From contig JAFPDR010000060.1 of assembly GCA_017389885.1 (NCBI GenBank), forward strand, positions 1 through 7,994: a stretch of 7,994 nucleotides of DNA. Reading direction: 5' to 3'. Position numbers and translations under genes: made by a program. Numbering within the stretch: position 1 is the first letter of the stretch; each line of letters starts with the position of its first letter. The DNA comes from Kiritimatiellia bacterium. Its GTDB lineage: Bacteria > Verrucomicrobiota > Kiritimatiellia > RFP12 > UBA1067. The notes beneath the pieces were generated by a model. The model ran no database searches, was not told where the DNA came from, and saw only the letters and a list, made by a program, of their open reading frames with translations. This document shows, piece by piece, positions 6,960 to 7,994 of the stretch.

Positions 6960-7994
6960 GAAGCCCAGCCCCTCTTGAGGTTCGCGAACTGGTCGAAGAA
7001 GCCGGGATACGATTTCGAAACGCAGTCGGGGTTGTCTATCTCCACCTCGTCGTCCGCCACCGTCGCGCCGACTGCTATCGCCATGGCGATGCGGTGGTCG
7101 TCGAAAGAGGAGAACTTCCCGCCCTTCAGCGCCTCGCCGCGTCCCTCGACGGTAAAGGAGTCCTCGTCCGTCTTCGTGTCCACGCCGAAGCGCTCCAGGA
7201 CGTTCTCCATCGCCGCCACGCGGTCCGACTCCTTGTACCTGAGGCGCTTTACGGAGGAGAAGCGGACCACTCCGGACGACGCGCCCGCGACGACGGCGAG
7301 CGCAGGGAAGATGTCCGGCGAGGACGAGATGTCGATCTCGACGCGCTCCCCCTTCCACGCCGCGGCGATGCGCGGCGCGAGTTCCGCGACGGCCCGGTCC
7401 GGCTGGGACGAGTGGGTGTCGAGCCTGTCGAACATCACGAGGCTGCCGAGCGCGTTCATGGCGTACCAGAACGCCGCGCCGGACCAGTCGAGCTCCACCG
7501 CCGTGTCGGGCTGCGGCACGTATGTCTGCCCTCCCGGGACGTCGTACCCGTTGTCCGAGATGCCGACGTATATGCCGGCGCCGGACAGGACGCGGAGGGT
7601 CATGTCGACGTATCCGCGCGACTCGAGCGGAGTCGTGAAGCGTATCTGAGAATCGCCCTCGAGGAGCGGAAGCGCGAAGAGGAGTCCGGTGACGAACTGC
7701 GACGAGACGTCGCCCGGCAGCTCGTGGAGTCCGCTCTTTAGGCCGGAGTAGTCGAGCTGCGGACGCTCCGAAAGGCGTCCGCGCGTGAGGAACGTCACGG
7801 ACTTCCCGAGCGCGGCCGCGACGGGTCCGAGGAACCGCCGCGTCGAGCCGCTCTCCCCGCAGTCGAGGATCGCGAGCTGCCCCGCGTCCTTAAGCGTCTC
7901 GAGGCAGCGCTTCGTCGCGAGGATGTCCTCGCTGTCGCCCTCTGCTGGCGGAAGACGGCTGTAGTCGCCGGCAAGGAAGTCGGCGACGAGCAGC
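6956..7994 (-). CDS. aroA: 3-phosphoshikimate 1-carboxyvinyltransferase (EPSP synthase), 5' end outside window
   Basis: Joins shikimate 3-phosphate and phosphoenolpyruvate in the sixth step of the shikimate pathway to chorismate. The visible 345 residues lack roughly the first 25-30, including the N-terminal Lys of the family. The frame stays open from 7993, so the GTG at 7798 is internal and not a start. Numbering visible residues: SEDILATKRCLETL at 21-34, CGESGSTRRFLGPV at 45-58 (a GESGST form of the substrate loop, in place of the GNAGTAxR form of E. coli), SSQF at 97-100, ESRGYVDM at 124-131, SPDIFPALAV at 225-234 with the catalytic-type Asp, RLRYKESDR at 250-258, DDHRIAMA at 298-305 and KSYPGFF at 327-333. 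The stop overlaps the methyltransferase GTG by 4 bases. All motifs of an active enzyme that fall within the window are present. Confidence 0.95.
   Translation of the reverse strand, partial: LLVADFLAGDYSRLPPAEGDSEDILATKRCLETLKDAGQLAILDCGESGSTRRFLGPVAAALGKSVTFLTRGRLSERPQLDYSGLKSGLHELPGDVSSQFVTGLLFALPLLEGDSQIRFTTPLESRGYVDMTLRVLSGAGIYVGISDNGYDVPGGQTYVPQPDTAVELDWSGAAFWYAMNALGSLVMFDRLDTHSSQPDRAVAELAPRIAAAWKGERVEIDISSSPDIFPALAVVAGASSGVVRFSSVKRLRYKESDRVAAMENVLERFGVDTKTDEDSFTVEGRGEALKGGKFSSFDDHRIAMAIAVGATVADDEVEIDNPDCVSKSYPGFFDQFANLKRGWAS

Noticed and set aside
6960..7358. N-terminal extension of the methyltransferase frame
   Set aside because: It overlaps aroA out of frame and is Arg-rich; family homology starts at the GTG at 6959, which has an SD.
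6249..7649. 466-codon open frame on the plus strand
   Set aside because: Antisense shadow of the methyltransferase and aroA; it crosses their junction and shows no motif.

Overview
The window is a compact, GC-rich bacterial chromosome segment in which all nine recognisable genes read on the minus strand. The first and last genes run off the window edges. Third codon positions are mostly G or C, and the only non-coding gap longer than about 15 bases is 67 bases (3454..3520). The [FeFe]-hydrogenase maturase HydF points to an anaerobic, hydrogen-metabolising fermenter, and the exported GH2 beta-mannosidase points to plant or host polysaccharide use. A gut or sediment member of the Kiritimatiellota/Lentisphaerota (Verrucomicrobiota side) would fit. 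That placement is an inference from gene content and GC, not from a marker gene.

In transcription order (high to low coordinates), the window opens with aroA (EPSP synthase, 5' end outside the window). A class I rRNA-type methyltransferase follows, starting at a GTG that overlaps the aroA stop as GTGA. Next come nnrD (ADP/ATP-dependent NAD(P)H-hydrate dehydratase), a secreted protein of unknown function with a beta-rich domain and a long charged helix, and a PlsC-like acyltransferase. Start/stop spacing in these last three is tight (4-base gap, then 14-base overlap), so they probably form one operon.

After the 67-base gap, which carries an extended -10 promoter and a good Shine-Dalgarno (SD) sequence, come prs (PRPP synthetase), pth (peptidyl-tRNA hydrolase, again a GTGA overlap) and hydF (23-base overlap). 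These form a second operon. The last gene is a signal-peptide-bearing beta-mannosidase that starts 9 bases after hydF and seems to have its own promoter inside the hydF 3' end.

The functions are mostly housekeeping: shikimate pathway, nucleotide precursor, translation quality control, metabolite repair and phospholipid synthesis, with one energy-metabolism and one glycan-degradation gene attached. I see no phage, insertion sequence, CRISPR, RNA gene or obvious new defence or biosynthetic system.

The points worth a second look are smaller. HydF seems to lack the G4 (NKxD) part of its GTPase domain, with a patch of atypical codons at that place. A nested GC-rich palindrome sits in frame inside the methyltransferase gene. 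Two promoters lie so close to their start codons that leaderless mRNAs are likely. The acyltransferase has HX4E in place of HX4D. The secreted coiled-coil protein is unassigned.
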